64,000 nucleotides of DNA from positions 1-64,000 of the forward strand of contig NZ_JAATVY010000031.1 of the NCBI RefSeq assembly GCF_011947195.1, read 5' to 3'. Source of the stretch: Planosporangium thailandense. Lineage in GTDB: Bacteria; Actinomycetota; Actinomycetes; Mycobacteriales; Micromonosporaceae. Position 1 is the stretch's first letter. Each line of letters opens with the position of its first letter. The notes beneath the pieces are model-generated. The model was not told the origin of the DNA, searched no databases, and saw only the letters and a list, made by a program, of their open reading frames with translations. The translations under genes and the position numbers were made by a program. Below, piece after piece: positions 24,122-32,158 of this stretch.

Positions 24122-25441
24122 TCACGTCGTACCCGTCACGGCGGCCGGCGCTCCGGCTGCCCGCTCGCCGGCGGCTCGCTCGGCGGCGGCCCGCTCTCCG
24201 GCGGCCTGCGCGAGCGGGCGGGTGCGCGTCAGCGCGAGGGCGAGCAGCCCGCCGGCGACGGTCAGCGCGACCGTCATCGCGGTCACGGCGGGCCATCCAC
24301 CGGCTGACCAGGCCCGGCCGGAAAGCGCGCCGAAGACGGAGGAGCCGAGGTAGTACGCGAGCAGGTACAGCGCCGAGGCCTGGCCCGTACCGCCGCCCCC
24401 GAGCTGCGCCCGCGCGGCGACCCAGCCGCTGGCCACCCCGTGCGCGGCGAAGAAGCCGAAGGTCAGCACCGCCAGCCCGGCGATGATGAGCGGCAACGGT
24501 CCCGCCAGGGTCAGCAGGCCCCCGGCCGCCATGATCACGACCCCGGCCGGGACGACTGGCCGCTGGCCGAACCGGCCGGCGGCCCGACCCGCCAGGGCGG
24601 AGGCGAGCGAACCGATCGGGTACACGAGGAACACGAGGCCGGCCACGCCGGCGCTGAGCCGGTACGGGTCGGCCGCCAGCCGGAAGCCGAGGGCGTTGAA
24701 CACGGCGACGAACGCGCCCATCAGAGCGGCCCCGATCCCGTCGAGGGCGAGCAGGACCGGGTCGGTGAGCAGCCGCCCGGTCAGCCGGGCGAGACGCGCC
24801 GGGCTCGCCGGGGCCGCGACGAAGCGACGGGACGCCGGCAGCAGAGCGAAGACCGTCACGGCGCAGGCGAGCGCGAGGAGCGCGACGCCACCGACCGCGG
24901 CGCGCCAGCCCAGGACGTCGGCCAGACCGCCGGCGACGAGTCGCCCGAGCATGCCGCCGATCGCCGTGCCCGCGATGTACAGGCCGGCCGCGCGGGCATG
25001 CGCCTGCCGGTGGACCTCCTCGCGCAGGTATGCCATGGCGACCGCCGGCAGCCCCGCGAGCGCCAGCCCCTGCACGGCACGCAGGACCAGCAGCACCGGC
25101 CAGTTCGGGGCGACCGCGCAGGCCAGGCCGACCACCGCGGTGGCGCCCAGCGCCACCCGCATGAAACGGACCCGGCCGAACGCGTCGGACAGCGGGCTCA
25201 CCAGGAGCATGCCGACGCCGAGCGCGAGCGTGGTCGCGGAGACGCTCAGCGCCGCCTGCGCCGGCGTGATCCGGTACGCCGCCTGCAGCAGCGGCAGGAG
25301 CGGCTGGGTGCAGTACAGCGACGAGAAGGTGGCGATGCCGGCGGCGAACAGGGCGATGGCCAGCCGTCGGTACTCGCGGGTGCCGAGGCGGTGACCTTCC
25401 TGGCTGGGCGTCGTGGTGGGGGCGGACAGCGTTACTTGCAC
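24122..25441 (-). CDS. MFS transporter, YnfM-like (DHA1 type)
   Basis: A 12-segment transporter of 439 residues from the GTG at 25441 (preceded by GTGGAGGG). The early segments AIALFAAGIATFSSLYCTQPLLPLLQ and the motif-A-like SPLSDAFGRVRF place it with YnfM/arabinose-efflux type MFS permeases, which export small molecules. A long open frame continues upstream, but it is antisense to the LysR gene and not coding. The tail after the last segment is a repetitive AAGERAAAERAAGERAAGAP, encoded by a short GCGGCGGCCCGCTC-type repeat. It is divergent from the LysR gene, its likely regulator. Confidence 0.87.
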   Translation of the reverse strand: MQVTLSAPTTTPSQEGHRLGTREYRRLAIALFAAGIATFSSLYCTQPLLPLLQAAYRITPAQAALSVSATTLALGVGMLLVSPLSDAFGRVRFMRVALGATAVVGLACAVAPNWPVLLVLRAVQGLALAGLPAVAMAYLREEVHRQAHARAAGLYIAGTAIGGMLGRLVAGGLADVLGWRAAVGGVALLALACAVTVFALLPASRRFVAAPASPARLARLTGRLLTDPVLLALDGIGAALMGAFVAVFNALGFRLAADPYRLSAGVAGLVFLVYPIGSLASALAGRAAGRFGQRPVVPAGVVIMAAGGLLTLAGPLPLIIAGLAVLTFGFFAAHGVASGWVAARAQLGGGGTGQASALYLLAYYLGSSVFGALSGRAWSAGGWPAVTAMTVALTVAGGLLALALTRTRPLAQAAGERAAAERAAGERAAGAPAAVTGTT

Positions 25442-25523
25442 CTGACAAACATCCCTCCACGCGATCCATGTGCAAAATGACGAAAGTGGCACTTCTTCAT
25501 GCGCTGGCGGCATAATTGCGCGG
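25442..25523. promoter_or_regulatory. LysR/MFS divergent operator-promoter region
   Basis: This 82-bp region separates divergent starts. It contains AAGTG-G-CACTT (25484-25494), a perfect 5-bp dyad, and an AT-rich CATAATTG near the LysR start. LysR proteins bind dyads of the T-N11-A kind in such shared promoters, and the small size makes joint control likely. Confidence 0.5.
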
Positions 25524-26432
25524 GTGAACGCCGACGAGCTGCGCTGGTTTCTGGCCCTCGCGAAGACCGAGCAGGTGACGGCCGCGGCGCACGAGCTGTA
25601 CCTGTCCCAGCCCACCCTGTCCCGCGCGCTGGCCCGGCTGGAGCGCGAACTCGGCGCCCCGCTGTTCGACCGGGACGGGCGCCGGCTACGGCTCAACCAG
25701 TACGGCCGGATCCTGCGCGAGCACGCCGGCCGGGCCCTCGCCGAGCTCGACACGGCCCGCCGACGCATCGACGCCCTGACCGACCCGGACACCGGCCTGG
25801 TGCGGCTGGCGTTCCTGCACTCCTTCGGCGCCTGGCTGGTGCCCGACCTGCTCCGGGAGTACCGGGCCCGCGCGCCGCGGGTACGGTTCGCGCTGTCCCA
25901 GGACGTCGCCGAGGTCGTCGTGGCGTCGCTGCGCGAAGGGCACGCCGACCTCGCGCTGACCAGCCCCCGGCCCGACGGCGACGACCTCGCCTGGCACCCG
26001 GTCCACTCCGAACGGCTGTGCCTGGCCGTGCCGCCCGACCACCCGCTCGCCACTCAGCGGCGGGTGCCGCTCGCGAGCGTCGCGGCCGAGCCGTTCATCG
26101 TGCTGCGCGCCGACACCGGCCTGCGTCGCATCACCGACCAGCTGTGCCGGGACGCCGGCTTCGAGCCGACCGTGGCGCTGGACTCGTCGGACCTGCAGAC
26201 CGTACGCGCGCTCGTCGGCGCCGGCCTCGGCATCGCCATCGTGCCTGAGCCGCACGCCCCCGAGCCGCACGCCACCGACGAGCCGGCCGGACCGGCGTAC
26301 CTCACGCTCACCGACGCCGGGGCGGGGCGCACGATCGGCCTGTGCTGGGTCGCGCAGCGGCCGCTGTCCCCGCCGGTGGTCGCCTTCCGCGACCACGTCG
26401 AGGGTTGGGCGCGGCTAAGCCTCCCCCGGTGA
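25524..26432 (+). CDS. LysR-family transcriptional regulator
   Basis: A 302-residue LysR protein from the GTG at 25524 (NADELRWFLALAKTEQ). The N-terminal helix-turn-helix is VTAAAHELYLSQPTLSRALARLERELG, followed by the usual linker and a two-lobed effector domain (VRLAFLHSFGAWLVPDLL...). A near-perfect EPHAPEPHA duplication is seen late in the effector domain. It is divergent from the MFS gene and probably controls it. Its last 380 bases are antisense to the open C-terminal extension of the DedA gene. Confidence 0.9.
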   Translation: MNADELRWFLALAKTEQVTAAAHELYLSQPTLSRALARLERELGAPLFDRDGRRLRLNQYGRILREHAGRALAELDTARRRIDALTDPDTGLVRLAFLHSFGAWLVPDLLREYRARAPRVRFALSQDVAEVVVASLREGHADLALTSPRPDGDDLAWHPVHSERLCLAVPPDHPLATQRRVPLASVAAEPFIVLRADTGLRRITDQLCRDAGFEPTVALDSSDLQTVRALVGAGLGIAIVPEPHAPEPHATDEPAGPAYLTLTDAGAGRTIGLCWVAQRPLSPPVVAFRDHVEGWARLSLPR

Positions 26433-27103
26433 GGACCGGTGAGCTCAGCCGGCCGAGTGCGGGGAATCGGGCGGGGTCGAGAACGTCTGCCACGCCGAAC
26501 GCCCTGGAGCGCCACCGATCGGCGGCGGGCGATGAGCATGCTCGCCGATGCGAGGGCCATGCCGACCGCCGCCGTGGCCAGCAGGGTGTACTGGGGTCCG
26601 GGCAGCAGCCCGCCGATCCGCCGCGAGACCAGGCCGAGCGCCACGTAGAGACCGGCCCACAGGGCGGAGCCGAGGACCGAGTACCGCGCGAAGCGGTGGT
26701 AGGGCATGCTCAAGGCCCCGGCGGCGAGCGGGATCAGCGTATTGATCACCGGTAGGAACGGGGCGACGACGAGAATGTGTCCGCCGCGGTCCAGGGCCCG
26801 CTCCGCCGCCGCCCAGCGGGCTTCGCCGATCCACGTACCCGACCGGCCGCGCCGGATCCGTTCGCCGAACAGCCGGCCGGTGGCGAAGGTCAGTGACGAG
26901 CCGGCCAGGCACCCGCCGAGCACCCACATGACCAGTCCGGCGGCGGCGTACGGGCCGCTCATCCCCGTCGCGGTGAGGACCGCGACGTCCCCGGGGACCG
27001 CGATCCCGACGACGGGGATCGCGTCGAGCACCATGACCAGGGCGACCGTCACCTCGATCAGCGCCGTCGGCAACTCCTGCAGCTGCCCCCACCAGTACGC
27101 CAT
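26054..27103 (-). CDS. DedA-family membrane protein with long C-terminal open extension
   Basis: Residues 1-200 are a DedA (SNARE-associated) membrane domain: LDAIPVVGIAVPGDVAVLTATG, GGCLAGSSLTFATGRLFG and the characteristic FLPVINTLIPLAAGALSMPYHRFARYS. DedA proteins act as lipid or undecaprenyl-phosphate flippases and usually have 200-220 residues. Here no stop follows the last membrane segment (about residue 196); the frame runs on to 26054 as a 150-residue Arg/Pro/Ser-rich tail, most of it antisense to the LysR gene. The tail looks like a codon-bias shadow, so the true gene end may have been lost by a frameshift near 26450-26510. The start ATG at 27103 has only a weak ribosome site. Confidence 0.75.
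   Translation of the reverse strand: MAYWWGQLQELPTALIEVTVALVMVLDAIPVVGIAVPGDVAVLTATGMSGPYAAAGLVMWVLGGCLAGSSLTFATGRLFGERIRRGRSGTWIGEARWAAAERALDRGGHILVVAPFLPVINTLIPLAAGALSMPYHRFARYSVLGSALWAGLYVALGLVSRRIGGLLPGPQYTLLATAAVGMALASASMLIARRRSVALQGVRRGRRSRPRPIPRTRPAELTGPHRGRLSRAQPSTWSRKATTGGDSGRCATQHRPIVRPAPASVSVRYAGPAGSSVACGSGACGSGTMAMPRPAPTSARTVCRSDESSATVGSKPASRHSWSVMRRRPVSARSTMNGSAATLASGTRR
26426..26445 (+). repeat. 10-bp direct repeat x2 over the LysR stop
   Basis: CCGGTGAGGA and CCGGTGAGCT follow each other, each with TGA; the first TGA is the LysR stop. This is a minimal example of the stop-linked repeats. Confidence 0.6.
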
Positions 27104-27201
27104 AGCCTGACGTTATGACCTTCTATGCAGATGGCGCATCCAGGTTTCGACCCTGAGGCATCCCTTGATCAACCCTGAGTCCGGGTAGGGGATCTCCGCC
27201 G

Positions 27202-27269
27202 TCGCCCAGTCGAAGCCATCGCCCGGTCGAAGTCGTCGCCCAGTCGAAGCCCTCGCCTATTCGAAGGTG
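27202..27269 (-). repeat. 17-bp tandem repeat x4 at the MFS stop
   Basis: Four 17-bp units of the type TCGCCCAGTCGAAGCCC run from 27202 to 27269. The unit closest to the gene contains the last codons and TAG stop of the MFS gene; the other three lack a stop. The units nearest 27236 and 27202 are almost identical. Confidence 0.88.
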
Positions 27270-28816
27270 AGCTGCTCGCTGCGGCGCGGCATCAGCAGCA
27301 GCGCGCCGACGCCGAGCACGGCGAGCACGACCAGGGCGAGAAAGACGTGGTGCGTGGCGTCGTACAGCGAACGGCGGACGTACTCGGCCACCGCCGGCTG
27401 CTGCGACCGGGTGTGCCCGCCCAGCACCAGGCTGGAGGCGTCCACGCTGCGCGGCAGCCGGTCGGCGATCCCGGCCGGCGGGTGGGCGAATCGGTCGGCG
27501 AGGGTCGCGTTGGCGATCGCGCCGAAGACGGCGGCTCCCACCGCGCTGCCGAGCGAGCGGCTGAACATGTTGGCGCCCGTCACCACGCCGCGGCGGTCCC
27601 ACCCGACGACCGACTGTGCCGCGACCAGGGTCGGGCTGGCGGACAGGCCGAGCCCGACTCCCATCACGAAGGCCGCGCCCGCGGCGCCCCACACCAACGT
27701 GTTCTCCCCCAGCAGGGCGGCCAGCACCGTACCGCCGACCACGAAGACGGTGCCGATGAGCGCCGTGTCGCGGAAGCCGATCCGCAGGTAGAGCCGCCCG
27801 GCCTGGCTGGCTGCCAGCGGCCAGCCGACGGTGTTCGCGGCGAGGGCGAAGCCGGCCACCAGCGCGCTGGTGCCGAGCACCCCTTCCGAATAGGTCGGCA
27901 GGTACGAGCTGAGCCCGATGGTGAGGGCTCCGATGACCAGCGCGTTGAGGCTGCTACCGGCGAGGACGCGGCGGCTGAAGACCCACAGCGGCAGCACCGG
28001 TTCGGCGGCGCGGCGCTCGACGAAGACGAACGCGACGAGCAGGACGACGCCGACCGCGAAGATGACCAGGCTCTGGGTCGAGGCCCAGCCCCAGGCCACC
28101 CCGCCTTCGAGCAGCCCGAGGATGATCAGCGAGAACCCGCCGGTGAGCAGGGCCACCCCCGCGTAGTCGACCCGGTGCCGGGTACGGGTGACGCGCTCGG
28201 CGAAGCGCCGGGCGATCATCCACACCGCCACCGCCCCGAGCGGCAGGTTGATGAAGAAGATCCAGCGCCACGACACGTACTCGGAGAACACCCCGCCGAG
28301 GGTCGGGCCGATCACCGCGGCGATACCCCACACGCTCGCCAGGTAGCCCTGGACCCGGGCCCGCTCTTCGACGGTGTACAGGTCACCGACGATCGTCATG
28401 CTCATCGGCTGCACCGCTCCGGCGCCGATGCCCTGGACGGCACGCGCGACGATCAGCGCCGGCATGCTCCACGCCGCGCCGCACAGGATCGACCCGATCA
28501 GAAACAGCGCGATGCCGAAGAACATGACCGGCTTACGGCCCAGCGAGTCGGCGAACTTGCCGTAGATCGGCACCGTGACCGCCTGCGTGAGCAGGTAGAT
28601 CGAGAACAGCCACGGGAACTGCGAGAAGCCGCCGAGATCGCGCACGATGGACGGCACCGCGGTGGCGATGATCGTCGAGTCCAGGGCGACCAGGCCGGTG
28701 CTGAGCATGACCGCCAGGAGCACCGGGCCACGGTCCGACCGGAAGCCGACACCCCCCGCGTTCCGGGTGTCGGGTGCCGGTGCGGCACCGGTACCGGCCG
28801 CCGATGTCGTCGCCAT
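27257..28816 (-). CDS. MFS multidrug efflux transporter (EmrB/QacA, 14-segment type)
   Basis: A 519-residue transporter from the ATG at 28816, with GGAGGAG eight bases upstream. Motifs of the DHA2 group are present: MLSTGLVALDSTIIATAVPSIVRDLGG, KFADSLGRKPVM (motif A), LIVARAVQGIGAGAVQPM (motif B) and WGIAAVIGPTLGGVFSEYVSWRWIFFINLP (motif C). These export drugs or secondary metabolites using the proton gradient. It is transcribed away from the DHFR-like gene across a 260-bp region with several dyads and direct repeats. No regulator gene is adjacent. Confidence 0.92.
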   Translation of the reverse strand: MATTSAAGTGAAPAPDTRNAGGVGFRSDRGPVLLAVMLSTGLVALDSTIIATAVPSIVRDLGGFSQFPWLFSIYLLTQAVTVPIYGKFADSLGRKPVMFFGIALFLIGSILCGAAWSMPALIVARAVQGIGAGAVQPMSMTIVGDLYTVEERARVQGYLASVWGIAAVIGPTLGGVFSEYVSWRWIFFINLPLGAVAVWMIARRFAERVTRTRHRVDYAGVALLTGGFSLIILGLLEGGVAWGWASTQSLVIFAVGVVLLVAFVFVERRAAEPVLPLWVFSRRVLAGSSLNALVIGALTIGLSSYLPTYSEGVLGTSALVAGFALAANTVGWPLAASQAGRLYLRIGFRDTALIGTVFVVGGTVLAALLGENTLVWGAAGAAFVMGVGLGLSASPTLVAAQSVVGWDRRGVVTGANMFSRSLGSAVGAAVFGAIANATLADRFAHPPAGIADRLPRSVDASSLVLGGHTRSQQPAVAEYVRRSLYDATHHVFLALVVLAVLGVGALLLMPRRSEQLTFE

Positions 28817-28846
28817 GCAGGACGCTCCTCCACTGTGCAGCAAACC

Positions 28847-28915
28847 ATCGCGTCGCGATCCCAGACGGTCGCGTCACGATCAACTACTTCGCAATGCCAA
28901 GCATTCCACTTCGCA
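28847..28915. promoter_or_regulatory. Clustered operators upstream of the MFS gene
   Basis: ATCGCG-T-CGCGAT (28847-28859) is a perfect dyad. Further out, two direct ACTTCGCA copies (28886-28893, 28908-28915) lie 22 bp apart, two helical turns, and enclose the dyad AATGC-CAA-GCATT (28893-28905). This looks like a regulator-binding site over the MFS promoter; the regulator is not evident. Confidence 0.5.
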
Positions 28916-28958
28916 TCACGATTCCCTGTGATCTAGGACAGTTAGCCCGCTCATAACC

Positions 28959-29008
28959 GGCGACCGGTCCGGGCCGCTCGGCGAAGCCCGCGGCCCGGAC
29001 CGGTCGCC
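28959..29008. repeat. Perfect 19-bp inverted repeat with 12-nt loop
   Basis: Arms 28959-28977 and 28990-29008 are perfectly complementary and enclose TCGGCGAAGCCC. Each arm contains the palindrome GACCGGTC, so alternative folds exist. The element lies 70 bp upstream of the DHFR-like gene and 140 bp from the divergent MFS start, so it does not follow any stop. It may insulate the two promoters or bind a protein. Confidence 0.7.
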
Positions 29009-29077
29009 GCGCGTCCAAGGTCGATGAATTTCCGCCGGTGACGGAGTCAATATGGCGACACGGCACAGGAGGGCGTG

Positions 29078-29707
29078 ATGGGCAACGTGGTGGTAGGGCT
29101 GGCGGTATCGGTGGACGGCTACATCGCCGGGCCGGAGGACGGGCCGACCGCGCCGCTGGGCGAGGGCGGCGCCGCCCTGTTCGAGTGGTACACCGACGGG
29201 GACACGCCGAGCCGGCACCACCCCAGGTTCCGGATGGCCCGGCAGAGCGCGGCGGTCTTCGACGCGATCGTCGACCCGGTCGGCGCCGTGGTCACCGGCC
29301 GGCGCACGTACGACATCACCGGCGGGTGGGGCGGCGACAGCCCGGTGCCCGGCCGGCCGCTGTTCATCCTCACCCACCACGTGCCACGGCCCCTACCGGA
29401 GACCACGGTGCCGCACACGTTCGTCACCGACGGGGTGGCCAGCGCCATCGCGCAGGCCAGGGCGGCGGCCGGTGACCGGGACGTGTCGCTGGCCGGGGCG
29501 CAGGCCGTGCAGCAGGCGATACGGGCCGGCCTGCTCGACGAGCTACACCTGGCGGTGGTGCCGGTGCTGCTCGGCGGCGGGGTCCGCCTGTTCGACCACC
29601 TCGGCGGCCCGGTACGCCTCGAGAAGATCCGCGTCGTCGACGCGCCGAGCGTCACCCACCTCAGCTACCGGGTACGCGAAGACAGCCGGGTACGCAAGGA
29701 CGCCTAG
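29078..29707 (+). CDS. Dihydrofolate reductase / RibD C-terminal family protein
   Basis: A 209-residue protein starting at the ATG at 29078, with CAGGAGGGC just upstream (a GTG one codon earlier is possible). It has the family opening NVVVGLAVSVDGYIAGP, the middle AVVTGRRTYDITGGWGGD and the nucleotide-binding VSLAGAQAVQQAIRAGLLDELHL. Such proteins use NADPH to reduce pterin, flavin precursor or unknown substrates. Its TAG stop shares CCTAGG with the stop of the convergent GH18 gene. Confidence 0.87.
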   Translation: MGNVVVGLAVSVDGYIAGPEDGPTAPLGEGGAALFEWYTDGDTPSRHHPRFRMARQSAAVFDAIVDPVGAVVTGRRTYDITGGWGGDSPVPGRPLFILTHHVPRPLPETTVPHTFVTDGVASAIAQARAAAGDRDVSLAGAQAVQQAIRAGLLDELHLAVVPVLLGGGVRLFDHLGGPVRLEKIRVVDAPSVTHLSYRVREDSRVRKDA

Positions 29708-31458
29708 GCTCCCCGGCGCAGGGCGGGGAACGGCGCGAAGATCTGGGTGAACTGCCAGGTGGACTGGGCGAGGCCCGAACAGCGACCGCTACTGATCGAG
29801 GCGCCCGGGCAGCCGCCGTTGTCGCGCTGGAGCGCCCAGAACGACAGCAGGGCCACACCCATGTCGGCCGCCCAGGCCACCACCTTCTCGGCGTTCGCCA
29901 GCGAGAGGATCTCCCCGATGCCGCAGTCGTCGATACCCGGCATGACGGTGACGCCGAGCATGTGCCAGATCTCCGCCGGCGACCGCTGCGGATACAGGTC
30001 GATGAGCTGGTCATGCATGCCGGTCACGGCCTCCTTGACCGCGATGACCATCGAGTGCCGGTTCTTGTCGCAGTAGTCGAACGGCATGATGTTGACCACG
30101 TCGACGCGCACGCCGTTGGCGACGGCGTTACGCATGATGCCCATGCCGCTGTCGGCGAGCCCGTGCGGCCACGCCGACAGGGTGTAGGAGATCTGAAGGG
30201 CGCGGTGGTGCCAGGCGGCCCACTCCTGCACGATCTTGAGCGCCTTGTTGCGCCGGTCGATGCTCACGGTGTCCCAGGCCGGCGCCCCCTCGATGTTCAT
30301 GTCGATGCGCGTCAGGTTGTACGTGGTGATCACGTCCTCGTACGCCGTGGCGATCGCGTTGATGTCGGTGCAGGCATCGGCGAGCTCCAGCTTGGGCGTG
30401 CCGTCGACGCCACCGCCGAAGGAGACGATGGCGTCGCCGCCCCGGGCGCGGATGGTGGCGATGTCGTTGCCGAACACGGTCCGGGAGACGGGGGTGCTGG
30501 GCTCACCGTTCCAGTACACGGTGCACGACCCCTTCTTCGGGGCGACGACGAAGGCCAGCATGAGGTTCTTGGCGCCGGACTGCTGGGACAGCGCCGACAG
30601 GTTCTCGCCGGTCCAGGTCATGACGTACGGGGCGAACATGGGTACCGGCACGGACGCCACGGCGTTACCCGTTGCCGAGGCGGTCGCGCTCGCGCGCGCC
30701 GAGTGCGACGTGGCGACCGGATGCGTGGGGACCCAGCTCGGGAGGCGCACGGCGACGACCCCGAGCCCGATGCCGAGTACCCCGGAGACCGCGAAGGCGC
30801 CGGCACGGCGTCCCCACCCGCGCGACGCGGACCCCGCCGGATCCCCGGCCGGCGCATTGTGCGCCTCGGCAGCCTCCGGCACCTCGGGCGCTTCACGTGC
30901 CTCGGGCACCTCCGGCACCTCGGGCGCTTCACGTGCCTCGAGCACCTCCGGCGGCTCCGGCGCTTCACGTGCCTCGGGCACCTCGGACGCTTCACGTGCC
31001 AAGGGCACCTCGGGCACCTCGGACACCTCGGGCGCTTCACGTGCCAAGGGCACCTCGGGCGGCTCCGGCACCGCACCGCCCGCCGGCGTCGCCGGCTCAG
31101 GCTTTGCCGGCTCAGGCTTTGCCGGCTCAGGCTTTGCCGGCTCAGGAGGCTTTGCCGGACGGGCGGACGGACCGGCCGCCGCAGGCGGAACGGCCGGCCG
31201 CAGGTCGAACAACAGCCGGCCGACCACCGTCTTCCTCGGCCGGTCGACGAGCCGGTCGACGGGCCTGGCGACAGGCCGGGCGGCGATTCCCGCCGGCTGT
31301 GCGGCGCCGGGTGTGACACCCAGAAAACCCGGTCCTATATATATCTGGAACGGCTCGCGATAATCAGGTGTCGACGTATCACGCCGAACCGGCGACAGCA
31401 ATTCCCAGATCAGAATCACGACCAGCAGGAGCGCTCCGAAAAGCAGGACGTTGCTCAC
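29704..31458 (-). CDS. GH18 chitinase-like protein with two membrane segments and repeat linker
   Basis: The 584-residue protein starts at the GTG at 31458. It has a membrane segment at residues 3-20, then a low-complexity stretch (about 100-205) made of repeated AREAPEVPE and AKPEP units, a second membrane segment (about 220-240) and a GH18 barrel (about 275-575). The barrel has PYVMTWTGENLSALSQ, AIVSFGGGVDG and the catalytic strand RIDMNIEGAP. The usual DxDxE is D-M-N-I-E here: the catalytic Glu is kept and the central Asp is Asn. Such proteins act on chitin or related glycans; the Asn may slow catalysis. The DNA repeats at about 30860-31150 make this region unstable. The stop overlaps the convergent DHFR-like stop. 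Confidence 0.85.
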   Translation of the reverse strand: MSNVLLFGALLLVVILIWELLSPVRRDTSTPDYREPFQIYIGPGFLGVTPGAAQPAGIAARPVARPVDRLVDRPRKTVVGRLLFDLRPAVPPAAAGPSARPAKPPEPAKPEPAKPEPAKPEPATPAGGAVPEPPEVPLAREAPEVSEVPEVPLAREASEVPEAREAPEPPEVLEAREAPEVPEVPEAREAPEVPEAAEAHNAPAGDPAGSASRGWGRRAGAFAVSGVLGIGLGVVAVRLPSWVPTHPVATSHSARASATASATGNAVASVPVPMFAPYVMTWTGENLSALSQQSGAKNLMLAFVVAPKKGSCTVYWNGEPSTPVSRTVFGNDIATIRARGGDAIVSFGGGVDGTPKLELADACTDINAIATAYEDVITTYNLTRIDMNIEGAPAWDTVSIDRRNKALKIVQEWAAWHHRALQISYTLSAWPHGLADSGMGIMRNAVANGVRVDVVNIMPFDYCDKNRHSMVIAVKEAVTGMHDQLIDLYPQRSPAEIWHMLGVTVMPGIDDCGIGEILSLANAEKVVAWAADMGVALLSFWALQRDNGGCPGASISSGRCSGLAQSTWQFTQIFAPFPALRRGA

Positions 31459-31463
31459 AGCTT

Positions 31464-31571
31464 TTACCCCCAGCCAACGCCACCGAAAGTAATGCCGAGC
31501 AGAAGCGACAGCGCCCCGGCGGCCACGGCCCGATCAACGCCCGAGGCATCAACGTACGGTGTTCCAGCCAC
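31464..31571 (-). CDS. Tentative 35-residue single-membrane-segment ORF
   Basis: This short frame (GTG at 31571, TAA at 31466-31464) ends five bases before the GH18 start. Its product has the hydrophobic stretch AVAAGALSLLLGITFGG and would cross the membrane once. The ribosome site is weak. A competing frame starts at the ATG at 31690 and runs through the GH18 start. I cannot decide between them; one of them may be a leader cistron. Confidence 0.25.
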   Translation of the reverse strand: MAGTPYVDASGVDRAVAAGALSLLLGITFGGVGWG

Positions 31572-31691
31572 CAGACGAGCGCGTAACCTGCGGCGGCGTC
31601 GGCCGACTCTGACATCGCGCCGACGTCCGCGGGACCGGACAACAGGGCGAGGTGCCCGTTGACGAAATGCGTTGACGTATCCGAAGTCATA

Positions 31692-32155
31692 AATTGGCTT
31701 TCGCTATTCTCATCGGTGTCGGGTGCGGCCGTTCGAAAGACGGGCAGGGTCGACGACAAGCCCCGCACGGATGGGACATCGCCTGGTTGAGATGCGGCAA
31801 CGCAACGGGCGGGTAAACACCCGAGCGCCGGCCGCCTACCCGGGCCCCTCGGGGTAAAACAACGAGCCGTGTCGACATTCAGGCGCCTCGCCGCGGTCGT
31901 CCGCCCTCCCGCGGTGCCCACCGACCACACGCCCACCGACCACACGCCCACACGCCCACACGCCCACACGCCCACAGCGGAACCCGGACCACAGCCCGGG
32001 CTCCGAAACGACACCGCTGTAGTTATGTGATCTCTGTTCGAGCCCCTTGACCAGGGCTGATATGTGCGCGCCACTGGATCAATGGCGAGGGTGCCGGTGC
32101 GCGACGACAGGCGGGTGACGATCGGTCTCCCACCCGCCCGCACCGGCGTCTGTCC
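31692..32155. other. Non-coding stretch with C-rich short repeats
   Basis: There is no credible gene between the GH18 operon and the ligase. A less GC-rich part at 31690-31740 probably holds the GH18 promoter. At 31916-31976 lie two 15-bp copies of GCCCACCGACCACAC followed by four 8-bp GCCCACAC units, a nested tandem repeat on its own, away from any stop codon. Confidence 0.7.
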
Positions 32156-32158
32156 GTG

